DNA from: Nostoc sp. MS1
GTDB taxonomy: Bacteria > Cyanobacteriota > Cyanobacteriia > Cyanobacteriales > Nostocaceae
Length of the DNA: 64,000 bases
Reading direction: 5' to 3'
Assembly (NCBI RefSeq): GCF_019976755.1
Contig: NZ_AP023441.1
Span: 2,973,501-3,037,500 of the forward strand
Shown: piece after piece, positions 42,839 through 51,172 of the stretch
How the letters are laid out: every line of letters starts with the position of its first letter
Position numbering within the stretch: the stretch's first letter is position 1
Made by a program: the position numbers and the translations under genes
The notes under the pieces: model-generated
Told to the model about the DNA's origin: nothing
The model's database searches: none
The model's input: only the letters and a program-made list of their open reading frames with translations

Positions 42839-45800
42839 TTAAAACAGCGAAACCATCGCAGAGATAACAGAATTAGCTGCTTTATTTTGTTGCTTTTGGT
42901 TGAAAAGTAAATTATTTGTTTCAGAACCTATACTTTGAGAATGAGCTAGAATCAACTCATCTCTTTGCTGCCAAATAGAGAATATTTCTTGTCTACCATC
43001 AGCAAGGCTTTCTGGCGATATTTGGTAAACGTCATTCTCTCTTTTTAACTTTAAGCCTAACAAATTTAACAAACGGCTCAAAACTTTAATTACTGTAATT
43101 CTTTCTTGACATCTAATAAAGTCAACACCCAAGACTCTTTTAATTTGCTTACTATGTTGGAATACAACATTTTTTAACCAGAGTAAGTCAGAGTCGATTT
43201 CAGTAAATTTTCTCTCTGTTTCAAGGAATTGCTGCATACCTAACGCTCTCATTGCTTCAACTTTTAAAGTATAGGTTTTTAAATCTGGCAAGAACACTTT
43301 ACCATTGCCCCAAGACAATTGCTGATGCCATTCTTGTTGATCTCTAATTTGAAAGTACTCACTTTCATGAGTCAGGTAGTAATGAATTAATAATTGAGTG
43401 TAATATCCTTGGTCATCTCTTAACTTTAGCTGGGGAGTGACTAATACCCCATACTTTTGCCAAAGACTATATTTCTGCATCTGATTACGTTCATTATCTG
43501 TTAAAGAGTGCTTGGCACATAGATGATCGTATTCTAAATAATCAATATCTTTAGCATTAGCTACATTAGTTGCTGAAGTTAGTTGATTTTGTTGTTTAAT
43601 TTTCTTAATTTGACGCTTAATCTCTTTACCCTTTTGTCGCTTCTCTACCCAATCATTTTGTACTTTGACAATTTCTAAAACTAACCTTTGGCGTTCTTTG
43701 ATATCACTTGGTTCAGTAGCTAGGAATGCCAACCGTAAATCTCGAATAATATTATTATGAACTGCATTACTCCGCAATCTGATTTGATGTCCGTCAGCAG
43801 TTAAACCTTCTTCTAGAGATTGACGATAAAGGCGAATAGAAGCATTTACTCTGGCAGACATTTTAGCCCATGTTCTTAAATGAATAGGGTCATAAACTAA
43901 TGGCAAATCTACATCTATTTTATGTAATGGGCTTAGTAAAGCTAGATTTTCTTTTTGATTTTCCTGATACCAATCAGATAGTAATCGATAGTTGGTGCTA
44001 CCACTACCAATTAAACCAATTCCTCGTTTAGCACACCAGACAATTCTGGGTATATTATCTCTAACCCTAGCTAATGCTTGTCGTGCTTCTGCATCTGGTA
44101 TCACACCCTGAAAAATGCCATACACTCGGTCAAAATGCTGCACATCAATACTAATACCTGTCCCTAAACTGGGAGTAACAAAGACGGTATTATATTCGGT
44201 AATTTTTTGATTAATGGCTGCCACAAAATCGACGGCTGCATGACCAGGAGTGCTAGTTGTATGACTATTAACTACTAATGTTTTCGGAAATTCATATCGC
44301 AGCTTTTCTAAACGTTCTTTGAGATAACGCTCGATGGTTTCACAGCTATAACGTCCAGAGCGGCTATCAGTAGTTACGTAACATTTGCGTCCTGCTAGTA
44401 AATCCAATTCTAACTGCTGAATTAAAGGAATAGGATTAGGAGAATCGTAAAAAGTTACCTCCCAACCACGTTGAGGTTTCCATTGATTTACTACTACCCA
44501 AGGTGTTATTTTGCAGCCTGATAAACCTTGTAAATATTCTAAAGATACATCTGATAAGTCAGCATCTTGGGCAATTACTAATCCACCTGTAGCTAAAACT
44601 TGAGAGATTAATTGCTGGAATATCTTTAATATTTTTACGCGCTTGTGTTTACAAGTATTACTGTTGAGGAGATGCCATAATGACTGCTCAACTTCATCTA
44701 AGATAATTATTGCTCCTCGCCAATCTTCTGGCTTAAGTCTCCAAATGGAATCAACGCATAAACCTAAAGATTGATTATTGAGATAGTTTACCCATTTGCT
44801 ATCATGTTCTAACGGTTCTGGATTATTTAAACCCCATTTAATACCAATTTTCTCACACAAAAAACGCCCTAATTGGATTCGGTGAGTAATTAATAATACA
44901 GGTCTATTAATACTTTTCGCTTGCTGTACAACGCTTTTTAATGCAGTTGTTTTACCTGTACCTTTGGCTGATTTGACCCCAACTAATCCAGAATTAGGAA
45001 AAGCTATTTCTCCTAAGTATGGACGATTAACTGTAATGGTAGGTTGAATAGTTAATTCGGTGTGGGGTTTGATTTGAGCAAGGTAAATTTCTAAATCTAC
45101 GCTTTGACGATAAATCTTTTCAAAATTACTTACACCTTTAGCAACTATAAATTCATCTACGCCCTTTTCTGCACCGGGCAATTCGATTACTTTTACAGGG
45201 CATTTTTTAGCTTGAAATAAACAACCTAGTTGGGAAATAGCATTACTAACAGCAGCTATCTTTCTTGGTTGAGTTTCATAATCAAAACATATATAAAATG
45301 GGCGTTTTGTTGTAGTAAAAGCAGCTAAGTCAGGAATTAATTGCCGACTGATGACTTTGCCAAATTTATCTTTGACGACTCTATAGCCACTGGTAATCCC
45401 CGGAATTGCGATCGCCACATATCCTTGTGATAATAATGTGGCAGCTTTCTTGGCTCCCTCGCAAATAATCACGGGTATATTTCGCTCTATCACCCATTGC
45501 CAAAAGCCTTCCGCCTCACCTTGGGAATTAACTGTGATATCTTCAGGTATAGGGCAATTGTAACGCTGGCAAACTTGCTGCCATATACCCAAAGTTACCC
45601 GCAGACAAAATATCCGCGTTGCTGTACTGGGAGGATGTTCATATTTGATGGACTTGCCATTTTGATTTGTTCGCGGTTGGTTTGGCTTAAAACATCCCCA
45701 TTCCATAGCCTGCCAATTGTTGAGAGGATCTAACCCAGAACACCACCAACCTCCGACTGTGACATGGTTATAACGCTCTAACCAACCACTTTTCACCATA

Positions 45801-45958
45801 CCTGTATTAGTCCGAGGTAAGTGTTCGGAAATCAATAGATGCTCATAAGCGCTTACGCCTTCAAGAGAACTAAAGTTAAGCTGTGCAAAGTGTAATTCTA
45901 TACCACTACTGTTGACTAATTCTTCCTGGTGTTGTGGGTGTAAATCTAGCAGACGCAT
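42839..45958 (-). CDS. CyRepA1-type plasmid replication protein (DUF3854 + helicase-like)
   Basis: A 1039-aa protein starting at MRLLDLHPQHQEELVNSSGI, which matches the family start; a GTG 45 bases upstream is less likely. The N-terminal part has a TOPRIM-like DUF3854 domain (IPVIICEGAKKAATLLSQGY with the catalytic-type Glu, and PFYICFDYE). A P-loop follows at about 325-345 (VGVKSAKGTGKTTALK) with Walker B IIILDEVEQSLWH and a helicase second half (VFVTPSLGTGISIDVQHFDR, ARQALARVRD). The primase-like plus helicase layout is that of CyRepA1 plasmid initiators. Here it lies among housekeeping genes. The C-terminal 300 residues are helical. An AT-rich repeat region is upstream. Confidence 0.88.
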   Translation of the reverse strand: MRLLDLHPQHQEELVNSSGIELHFAQLNFSSLEGVSAYEHLLISEHLPRTNTGMVKSGWLERYNHVTVGGWWCSGLDPLNNWQAMEWGCFKPNQPRTNQNGKSIKYEHPPSTATRIFCLRVTLGIWQQVCQRYNCPIPEDITVNSQGEAEGFWQWVIERNIPVIICEGAKKAATLLSQGYVAIAIPGITSGYRVVKDKFGKVISRQLIPDLAAFTTTKRPFYICFDYETQPRKIAAVSNAISQLGCLFQAKKCPVKVIELPGAEKGVDEFIVAKGVSNFEKIYRQSVDLEIYLAQIKPHTELTIQPTITVNRPYLGEIAFPNSGLVGVKSAKGTGKTTALKSVVQQAKSINRPVLLITHRIQLGRFLCEKIGIKWGLNNPEPLEHDSKWVNYLNNQSLGLCVDSIWRLKPEDWRGAIIILDEVEQSLWHLLNSNTCKHKRVKILKIFQQLISQVLATGGLVIAQDADLSDVSLEYLQGLSGCKITPWVVVNQWKPQRGWEVTFYDSPNPIPLIQQLELDLLAGRKCYVTTDSRSGRYSCETIERYLKERLEKLRYEFPKTLVVNSHTTSTPGHAAVDFVAAINQKITEYNTVFVTPSLGTGISIDVQHFDRVYGIFQGVIPDAEARQALARVRDNIPRIVWCAKRGIGLIGSGSTNYRLLSDWYQENQKENLALLSPLHKIDVDLPLVYDPIHLRTWAKMSARVNASIRLYRQSLEEGLTADGHQIRLRSNAVHNNIIRDLRLAFLATEPSDIKERQRLVLEIVKVQNDWVEKRQKGKEIKRQIKKIKQQNQLTSATNVANAKDIDYLEYDHLCAKHSLTDNERNQMQKYSLWQKYGVLVTPQLKLRDDQGYYTQLLIHYYLTHESEYFQIRDQQEWHQQLSWGNGKVFLPDLKTYTLKVEAMRALGMQQFLETERKFTEIDSDLLWLKNVVFQHSKQIKRVLGVDFIRCQERITVIKVLSRLLNLLGLKLKRENDVYQISPESLADGRQEIFSIWQQRDELILAHSQSIGSETNNLLFNQKQQNKAANSVISAMVSLF

Positions 45959-46458
45959 GGGGAAAACCGCGAACGGAATTAAGACGAATTTAAAACTTAG
46001 CACGCCTTCACTAGTTTGTTATGGAAGAAAAATCAAAAATTACTTATTACTAATATTACTTCGTTGTGTGAAACACATCGGTATAAGTGTCAGTGATTGA
46101 TTTTGTCAGATCCCATTGCTCAAGTAATAAATTTGTATTGTAATATTTATGCCAATTAAATTTTATATTTCAGTAATTTTTCTAAAATAGATGAACTAGC
46201 ATAGACTTATAAGCTTTGTCAATTAAAAGTTTTGCAAAAATTGAGGATTTTGAGGATTTTTGCAAAATTTATTTTTTAATACAGAAAATTAGTATTTTAT
46301 TACTGATGTGATTTAATAAAATTCTTATAAAATAAACTGACAGAATTATTGATACTTAAGTAAGTTTTAGATATTTGCGTAAGACATTTTACGAGGGATG
46401 AGGCGGCAAGCTGTATAATATCCCGTGATTTGATTAACGCCGATACAGCACCCGCAGC
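45959..46458. promoter_or_regulatory. AT-rich spacer with iteron-like repeats upstream of CyRepA1
   Basis: 500 bp, very AT-rich, between divergent CyRepA1 and acylase genes. At 46230-46267 two palindromes TTTTGCAAAA (46230-46239 and 46258-46267) flank two tandem 9-mers TGAGGATTT (46242-46250 and 46251-46259). This compact array could be an operator or a remnant replication origin for the neighbouring initiator. A TATAAT box at 46414-46419 lies 40 bp before the acylase ATG, without a clear -35. No gene seen. Confidence 0.45.
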
Positions 46459-48984
46459 ATGAAAAGTTTCAGGAAACATAGGTTTTATCAGGGGCTAAAA
46501 ACCACCGTAATTACGCTGATGGTGCTAAGTATAGTGTTTGTAGAAATTTTATCTTATACTATACGGCATTCTTTTCCGCTAGAAGATGGAGCGATCGCCA
46601 TACCTGCAATCAAATCTGAAGTTACCATCAAACGCGACCAATGGGGAATACCCCACATCTACGCCAGCAATTCCCATGATTTATTCATGGCGCAAGGTTA
46701 CATTCATGCCCAAGACCGTTTTTGGCAAATGGACTTTTGGCGACATATCGGTTCGGGAAGGCTGGCAGAAATTTTTGGTGCGTCTCAGGTAGAAACTGAC
46801 AAATATCTGCGGACGATGGGCTGGGTGAGGGTGGCGCAACAAGAAATTGAGCAGATGGATGAGCAAATGAAGGCGAACTTTCAAGCCTACGCTGATGGTG
46901 TCAACGCTTATCTGCAAAAGCATCAAGGTAGTGCCTTGAGTTTAGAGTATGCCCTATTGCGATTACTTAATCCTAGTTATCAACCAGAACCTTGGCAAAT
47001 CTTACACTCCCTAACTTGGGGTAAGGTGATGGCTTATGATTTGGGGCGGAATTTTCAAAGCGAAATCGAACGGACGGTTTTACTGAAAACCCTTACTTCT
47101 GCTGAAGTAGAGGAACTTTTTCCACCCTATCCTGAGAATTTGCCAGTCATTTTGCCAGAAACTTCAACAAACACTTCAAAAAAGACACAAATTATCGCCT
47201 CTGTAATTGGGGAAGTTAAGGAAATTGCCCCCATTTTACAATCTATTAACGCACCAATCAAAACACTCGAAAAACTCATTGGTTATACAGGTGCAGGAAT
47301 TGGCTCGAATAACTGGGTAATATCTGGTGAGCTTACAGCCACAGGTAAGCCAATATTAGCTAATGATCCTCATTTGGGTGTACAAATACCTTCTATTTGG
47401 TATGAAGTGGGATTAAATTGTATAAAAAAGACTGCCAATTGTCCCTACGAAGTAAGCGGTTTTTCTTTTGCGGGTATGCTGGGGATAATTGTTGGACATA
47501 GCGATCGCATTACTTGGGGTGTAACAAATACTCAAGCCGATACTATGGATTTATACATCGAAAAAATTAATCCCAACAACCCCAACCAATATGAAGTCAA
47601 TGGCAAATGGGTAGATATGCAGCTTGTTCCAGAAACTATCAAAGTTGCAGGAAGCCAGCCAATTGTGCAAACAGTACGCTACACCAGACACGGGCCGATT
47701 CTTTCAGATGTGTCACCAAACTTAAAACAGTTGAATCAAAAATCAACTGATAACTTACCAAAAAATTATGCTGTAGCTTTGCGATGGACAGCTTTAGAAC
47801 CATCACAATTAGCATCATCAATTCCTCAAATAAACAGCGCCCAAAATTGGCAAGATTTCCGCACTGCTGCCAGTAAATTCGATATTGCTACGCAAAATTT
47901 AGTTTACGCTGATATTGCAGGGAATATTGGCTATCAAATGCCAGGAAAATTTCCTATCCGGGCGAAGGGAAATGGACGTTATCCTGTTCCCGGATGGACA
48001 GATGAGTATGAATGGCAAGGTTATATTGATTTTGCAAAGTTACCTCAAAGTTTCAACCCATTCGCAGGTTATATTGCCACTGCTAATAATCCAGTTGCTC
48101 AAGAATATCCATATTTAATTACTACAGATTGGGTTTATGGGTATCGAGCAAAACGAATTGTTGATATGATATCCCAGCAAAATAAACCTCTTTCTATAAA
48201 TGATGTGCAACAGATACAGGGTGATAACTTTAATTTGAATGCTCAGAATTTAGTACCAATACTGCAAAAAATATCATTTGATAATCCTCGCTTACAAGCA
48301 GCACAAAAACTACTACAAAATTGGAATTTACAACTAGAAACTAAATCATCTGCGGCTGCTTTATTTGAAGTATTTTGGAAACATTTATTAGCAGATACAT
48401 TTCATGACCAATTACCAAAAGAATATTATCCAGATGGTGGTGATCGCTGGTATGCTGTCATGCAAAATATTATCCAGCAACCTAACAGTAATTGGTGGGA
48501 TAATCGCCAAACCAAAGAAGTAGAAAACCGCGACCAAATATTCCGTCAAGCCTTCACAAAAACCGTAGATGAACTAGAACGCCTCCAAGGCAAAAATCAC
48601 CAATCTTGGAATTGGGGAAACCTGCACACCATCACCTTTCGTAACGCCACCTTTGGTAAATCAGGCGTTGCACCAATCGAGGCTTTATTTAACCGGGGTT
48701 CCTTCACCACGACTGGTAACGGAGAAACCATAAACGCCAACCGTTGGAGAGCAAATAAATCCTTTGAAGTAACTGATATCCCTTCACTAAGGATGATTGT
48801 AGATTTAAACAATCTCGACAACTCCATAGCTATTCACGCCCCTGGACAGTCAGGTCATGCTTTCCATCAACACTATACTGACATGATTGACCCTTGGCGC
48901 AAACTCGAATATCATCCGATGCTTTGGTCACAGCAGACAGTAACAGCGAACACGACGGGCAAATTACAGTTAATACCTGAATAA
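46459..48984 (+). CDS. aiiC: penicillin acylase family N-terminal hydrolase, AiiC-like AHL acylase
   Basis: An 841-aa Ntn-hydrolase precursor. A hydrophobic N-terminal segment (TTVITLMVLSIVFVEILSY) directs export or anchors it. The alpha-subunit part starts VTIKRDQWGIPHIYASNSHD. The autoprocessing site and nucleophile is Ser283 in GAGIGSNNWVISGELTATG, followed by the beta-subunit motifs PILANDPHLGVQIPSIWYEV, WGVTNTQADTMDLY and a C-terminal GQSGHAFHQHY. In Anabaena sp. PCC 7120 a protein of this family, AiiC, degrades acyl-homoserine lactones; gene order here (acylase, DUF2256, isoaspartyl peptidase) fits that locus as I remember it. Substrate specificity cannot be read from sequence alone. 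Confidence 0.9.
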   Translation: MKSFRKHRFYQGLKTTVITLMVLSIVFVEILSYTIRHSFPLEDGAIAIPAIKSEVTIKRDQWGIPHIYASNSHDLFMAQGYIHAQDRFWQMDFWRHIGSGRLAEIFGASQVETDKYLRTMGWVRVAQQEIEQMDEQMKANFQAYADGVNAYLQKHQGSALSLEYALLRLLNPSYQPEPWQILHSLTWGKVMAYDLGRNFQSEIERTVLLKTLTSAEVEELFPPYPENLPVILPETSTNTSKKTQIIASVIGEVKEIAPILQSINAPIKTLEKLIGYTGAGIGSNNWVISGELTATGKPILANDPHLGVQIPSIWYEVGLNCIKKTANCPYEVSGFSFAGMLGIIVGHSDRITWGVTNTQADTMDLYIEKINPNNPNQYEVNGKWVDMQLVPETIKVAGSQPIVQTVRYTRHGPILSDVSPNLKQLNQKSTDNLPKNYAVALRWTALEPSQLASSIPQINSAQNWQDFRTAASKFDIATQNLVYADIAGNIGYQMPGKFPIRAKGNGRYPVPGWTDEYEWQGYIDFAKLPQSFNPFAGYIATANNPVAQEYPYLITTDWVYGYRAKRIVDMISQQNKPLSINDVQQIQGDNFNLNAQNLVPILQKISFDNPRLQAAQKLLQNWNLQLETKSSAAALFEVFWKHLLADTFHDQLPKEYYPDGGDRWYAVMQNIIQQPNSNWWDNRQTKEVENRDQIFRQAFTKTVDELERLQGKNHQSWNWGNLHTITFRNATFGKSGVAPIEALFNRGSFTTTGNGETINANRWRANKSFEVTDIPSLRMIVDLNNLDNSIAIHAPGQSGHAFHQHYTDMIDPWRKLEYHPMLWSQQTVTANTTGKLQLIPE

Positions 48985-49185
48985 ATAAGTTGATTGGCGG
49001 TTAATAATCATTAAATATCTAATTATTCACCCGTGTTAATATTCTCTTGAACTAAAACCCTAATACATCCACCGGAGGATACCCAATATAATTGTTCAAC
49101 AAGCATATCTTTCCTTTGTAACAATCTGGTTATAATTATTTTCCATCGTTCTTAGAAATCTAACTTTATTCAGCACGGTATTTAT

Positions 49186-49347
49186 ATGGGACGCGCTCGT
49201 TCTAAATCTGACCTGCCCACAAAAATCTGTCCGGTGTGTCAACGTCCCTTTACATGGCGGAAAAAATGGGAAGATTGCTGGGACGAAGTTAAATATTGCT
49301 CAGAACGTTGCCGCCGTCGTCGTTCTGAGGCTAAAACTGAGGGCTGA
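49186..49347 (+). CDS. DUF2256 zinc-finger protein
   Basis: A 53-aa gene that is easy to miss because of its size. The protein has KICPVCQRPFTWRKKWEDCW followed by KYCSERCRRRR: two CxxC-like pairs (CPVC and CSERC) form a treble-clef-like zinc finger, and the tail is very basic. This matches DUF2256 end to end. It may bind nucleic acid; function unknown. It lies between the acylase and the isoaspartyl peptidase on the same strand. Confidence 0.88.
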   Translation: MGRARSKSDLPTKICPVCQRPFTWRKKWEDCWDEVKYCSERCRRRRSEAKTEG

Positions 49348-49411
49348 ATCAGTTAACAGTTGACTGACACACCCAATATTCAAACTAAGACGCAAATAGC
49401 GCAAGGTATAA

Positions 49412-50368
49412 ATGAAGTCACAGGTGCAACCAAAATTAATTATTCACGGGGGAGCAGGTAGTTCTCTCCACGGCAAAGGCGGATTAGAAGCAGTGCGGCA
49501 AACGCTCCATGCAGTAGTAGAAGAAGTCTACACTCTACTGTTGTCAGGAGTGAATGCTTCTGTAGCAGTGGTGCGGGGTTGTCAACTGTTGGAAGATGAA
49601 CCCCGCTTCAATGCAGGTACTGGTTCGGTGCTGCAATCTGATGGGCAAATTCGCATGAGTGCTTCCATTATGGATGGCGCATTAAGCCGCTTTAGTGGTG
49701 TGATTAATGTTTCCCGCGTCAAAAACCCCATTGATTTAGCGCAGTTTTTACAAAATTCACCAGACCGAGTGCTGTCAGATTTTGGCGCAGCCGAATTAGC
49801 CAGGGAAATGCAACTTCCCAGTTACAACGCCCTGACTGAATTGCGGTTACAAGAATGGATTCAAGAACGGCAAGATAATTTTAAAAGAACAATGGCCGGG
49901 GTGATAGCAGAACCAGAACTATTAGAAACAAGTAACGCTGGACGCGGAACTATCGGCGTAGTAGCTCTAGATGTTAATGGTAAATTGGCGGTTGGTACTT
50001 CTACAGGTGGTAAAGGTTTTGAACGTATTGGGCGTGTAAGTGATTCTGCTATGCCTGCGGGTAATTATGCAACTAATCATGCAGCCGTCAGTTGCACTGG
50101 CATCGGTGAAGATATTATTGATGAGTGCCTAGCACCAAAAATTGTCATTCGTGTCACAGATGGATTATCTCTATTAGAGTCGATGCAGCGATCCTTTGGT
50201 GAAGCACACGAAAACCAAAGAGACTTCGGTGCGATCGCCTTAGACGCAACTGGCTCGATCGCTTGGGGTAAAACTAGCGATGTGATTCTCGCCGCTTTCC
50301 ATGACGGATACAAAATCGGCGATACATTAGAACTGCCCGGTGGTACACAGGTAGGGTGTACAAGTTAG
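49412..50368 (+). CDS. iaaA: isoaspartyl peptidase / plant-type L-asparaginase
   Basis: A 318-aa Ntn hydrolase that cleaves itself to expose nucleophile Thr180 in SNAGRGTIGVVALDVNGKLA. Other family residues are KLIIHGGAGS at the start, FNAGTGSVLQSDGQIRMSAS and STGGKGFERIGRVSDSAMPA. It hydrolyses beta-aspartyl dipeptides and asparagine. In Anabaena this enzyme splits the beta-Asp-Arg released from cyanophycin by cyanophycinase, giving Asp and Arg, notably in vegetative cells that receive the dipeptide from heterocysts. The gene ends at a hairpin facing rdgB. Confidence 0.94.
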   Translation: MKSQVQPKLIIHGGAGSSLHGKGGLEAVRQTLHAVVEEVYTLLLSGVNASVAVVRGCQLLEDEPRFNAGTGSVLQSDGQIRMSASIMDGALSRFSGVINVSRVKNPIDLAQFLQNSPDRVLSDFGAAELAREMQLPSYNALTELRLQEWIQERQDNFKRTMAGVIAEPELLETSNAGRGTIGVVALDVNGKLAVGTSTGGKGFERIGRVSDSAMPAGNYATNHAAVSCTGIGEDIIDECLAPKIVIRVTDGLSLLESMQRSFGEAHENQRDFGAIALDATGSIAWGKTSDVILAAFHDGYKIGDTLELPGGTQVGCTS

Positions 50369-50427
50369 AATATAGGGAATAGGGCATTTTTTCCAACTCT
50401 CTACATTCTCTAGAATAGATATTTTGG

Positions 50428-50453
50428 TAGGGGCGTAAATCTGTACGTCCCTA
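50428..50453. terminator. bidirectional hairpin between iaaA and rdgB
   Basis: TAGGGGCGTA / TACGTCCCTA (50428-50437 and 50444-50453) forms a 10-bp stem with one G-U pair and a 6-base loop, between two convergent stops (50368 and 50471). There is no U-tract. A similar GTAGGGGCG palindrome is a common dispersed repeat in Nostoc-type genomes. Confidence 0.5.
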
Positions 50454-50470
50454 CTCACATTAAATCTTCA

Positions 50471-51052
50471 TCAAAGATTACCTAGTTGTTCTAATTGGGG
50501 TAGTAAAGTGGCAAAAGCTTTACCCCGATGACTCACCGATTTTTTTAATTCTGGTGTCATCTGTGCAAAGGTCAGTTGCTTTTCGGGAACGTAGAAAATT
50601 GGGTCATAGCCGAAACCACCACTACCACGGGGTGCATGAAGAATTTCACCACGACAAATACCTTGCGCTTGCAATGCGATCGCCCCATCAGGAGAAGCGA
50701 TCGCTACTACACACACAAACTGCGCTCCCCTGTTAATTGCGCTACCCAACTCATTCAGTAATCTCTCAATGCGTTCTGCATCGGTATTCCCATAACGGGC
50801 AGAATACACCCCAGGAAAACCATTCAACGCATCCACTTCTAAACCAGAATCATCGGCGATCGCCCAATTGCCTGTAGCCTTAGCTACCTCAGAAGCTTTA
50901 AGACAAGCATTCGCCGCAAAGGTATCACCAGTCTCCTCAACTTCTAATTCTGCTGGTTTGAGAGTCAATTCCCAGTCGGTATCTTGTAGGTAAGCCTGCA
51001 TTTCGCCCAACTTACCTGGATTACTTGTTGCTACTACGAGAAGTTTTGTCAT
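50471..51052 (-). CDS. rdgB: non-canonical purine NTP pyrophosphatase (RdgB/HAM1)
   Basis: A 193-aa cytoplasmic enzyme that hydrolyses dITP, XTP and ITP to the monophosphates and so keeps deaminated purines out of DNA and RNA. Diagnostic motifs are LLVVATSNPGKLGEMQAYL at the N-terminus, IADDSGLEVDALNGFPGVYS in the middle, GSGGFGYDPIFYVPE and KKSVSHRGKAF. Length is normal. It is followed upstream by STRR DNA that reaches the start codon. Confidence 0.95.
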   Translation of the reverse strand: MTKLLVVATSNPGKLGEMQAYLQDTDWELTLKPAELEVEETGDTFAANACLKASEVAKATGNWAIADDSGLEVDALNGFPGVYSARYGNTDAERIERLLNELGSAINRGAQFVCVVAIASPDGAIALQAQGICRGEILHAPRGSGGFGYDPIFYVPEKQLTFAQMTPELKKSVSHRGKAFATLLPQLEQLGNL

Positions 51053-51170
51053 TGGTCAATAGTCATTAGTCAACAGTCATTAGTCCATAGTCAAAAGACA
51101 GAACTCTTGAATTTTGAATTTTGCGGAAAGTTTCCTACGGCGGGAAACTTTTCAAGACGAATTTTGAATT
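51052..51170. repeat. STRR plus palindromic repeat (copy A)
   Basis: 51052-51096 has TAGTCAT-type heptamers. At 51119-51170 lies a dispersed element: TTTTGCGGAAAGTTT, a hairpin with a 9-bp stem (AAAGTTTCC/GGAAACTTT, 51127-51135 and 51143-51151), then CTTTTCAAGACGAATTTTGA. A longer relative is at 57239-57432. Confidence 0.65.
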
Positions 51171-51172
51171 GC

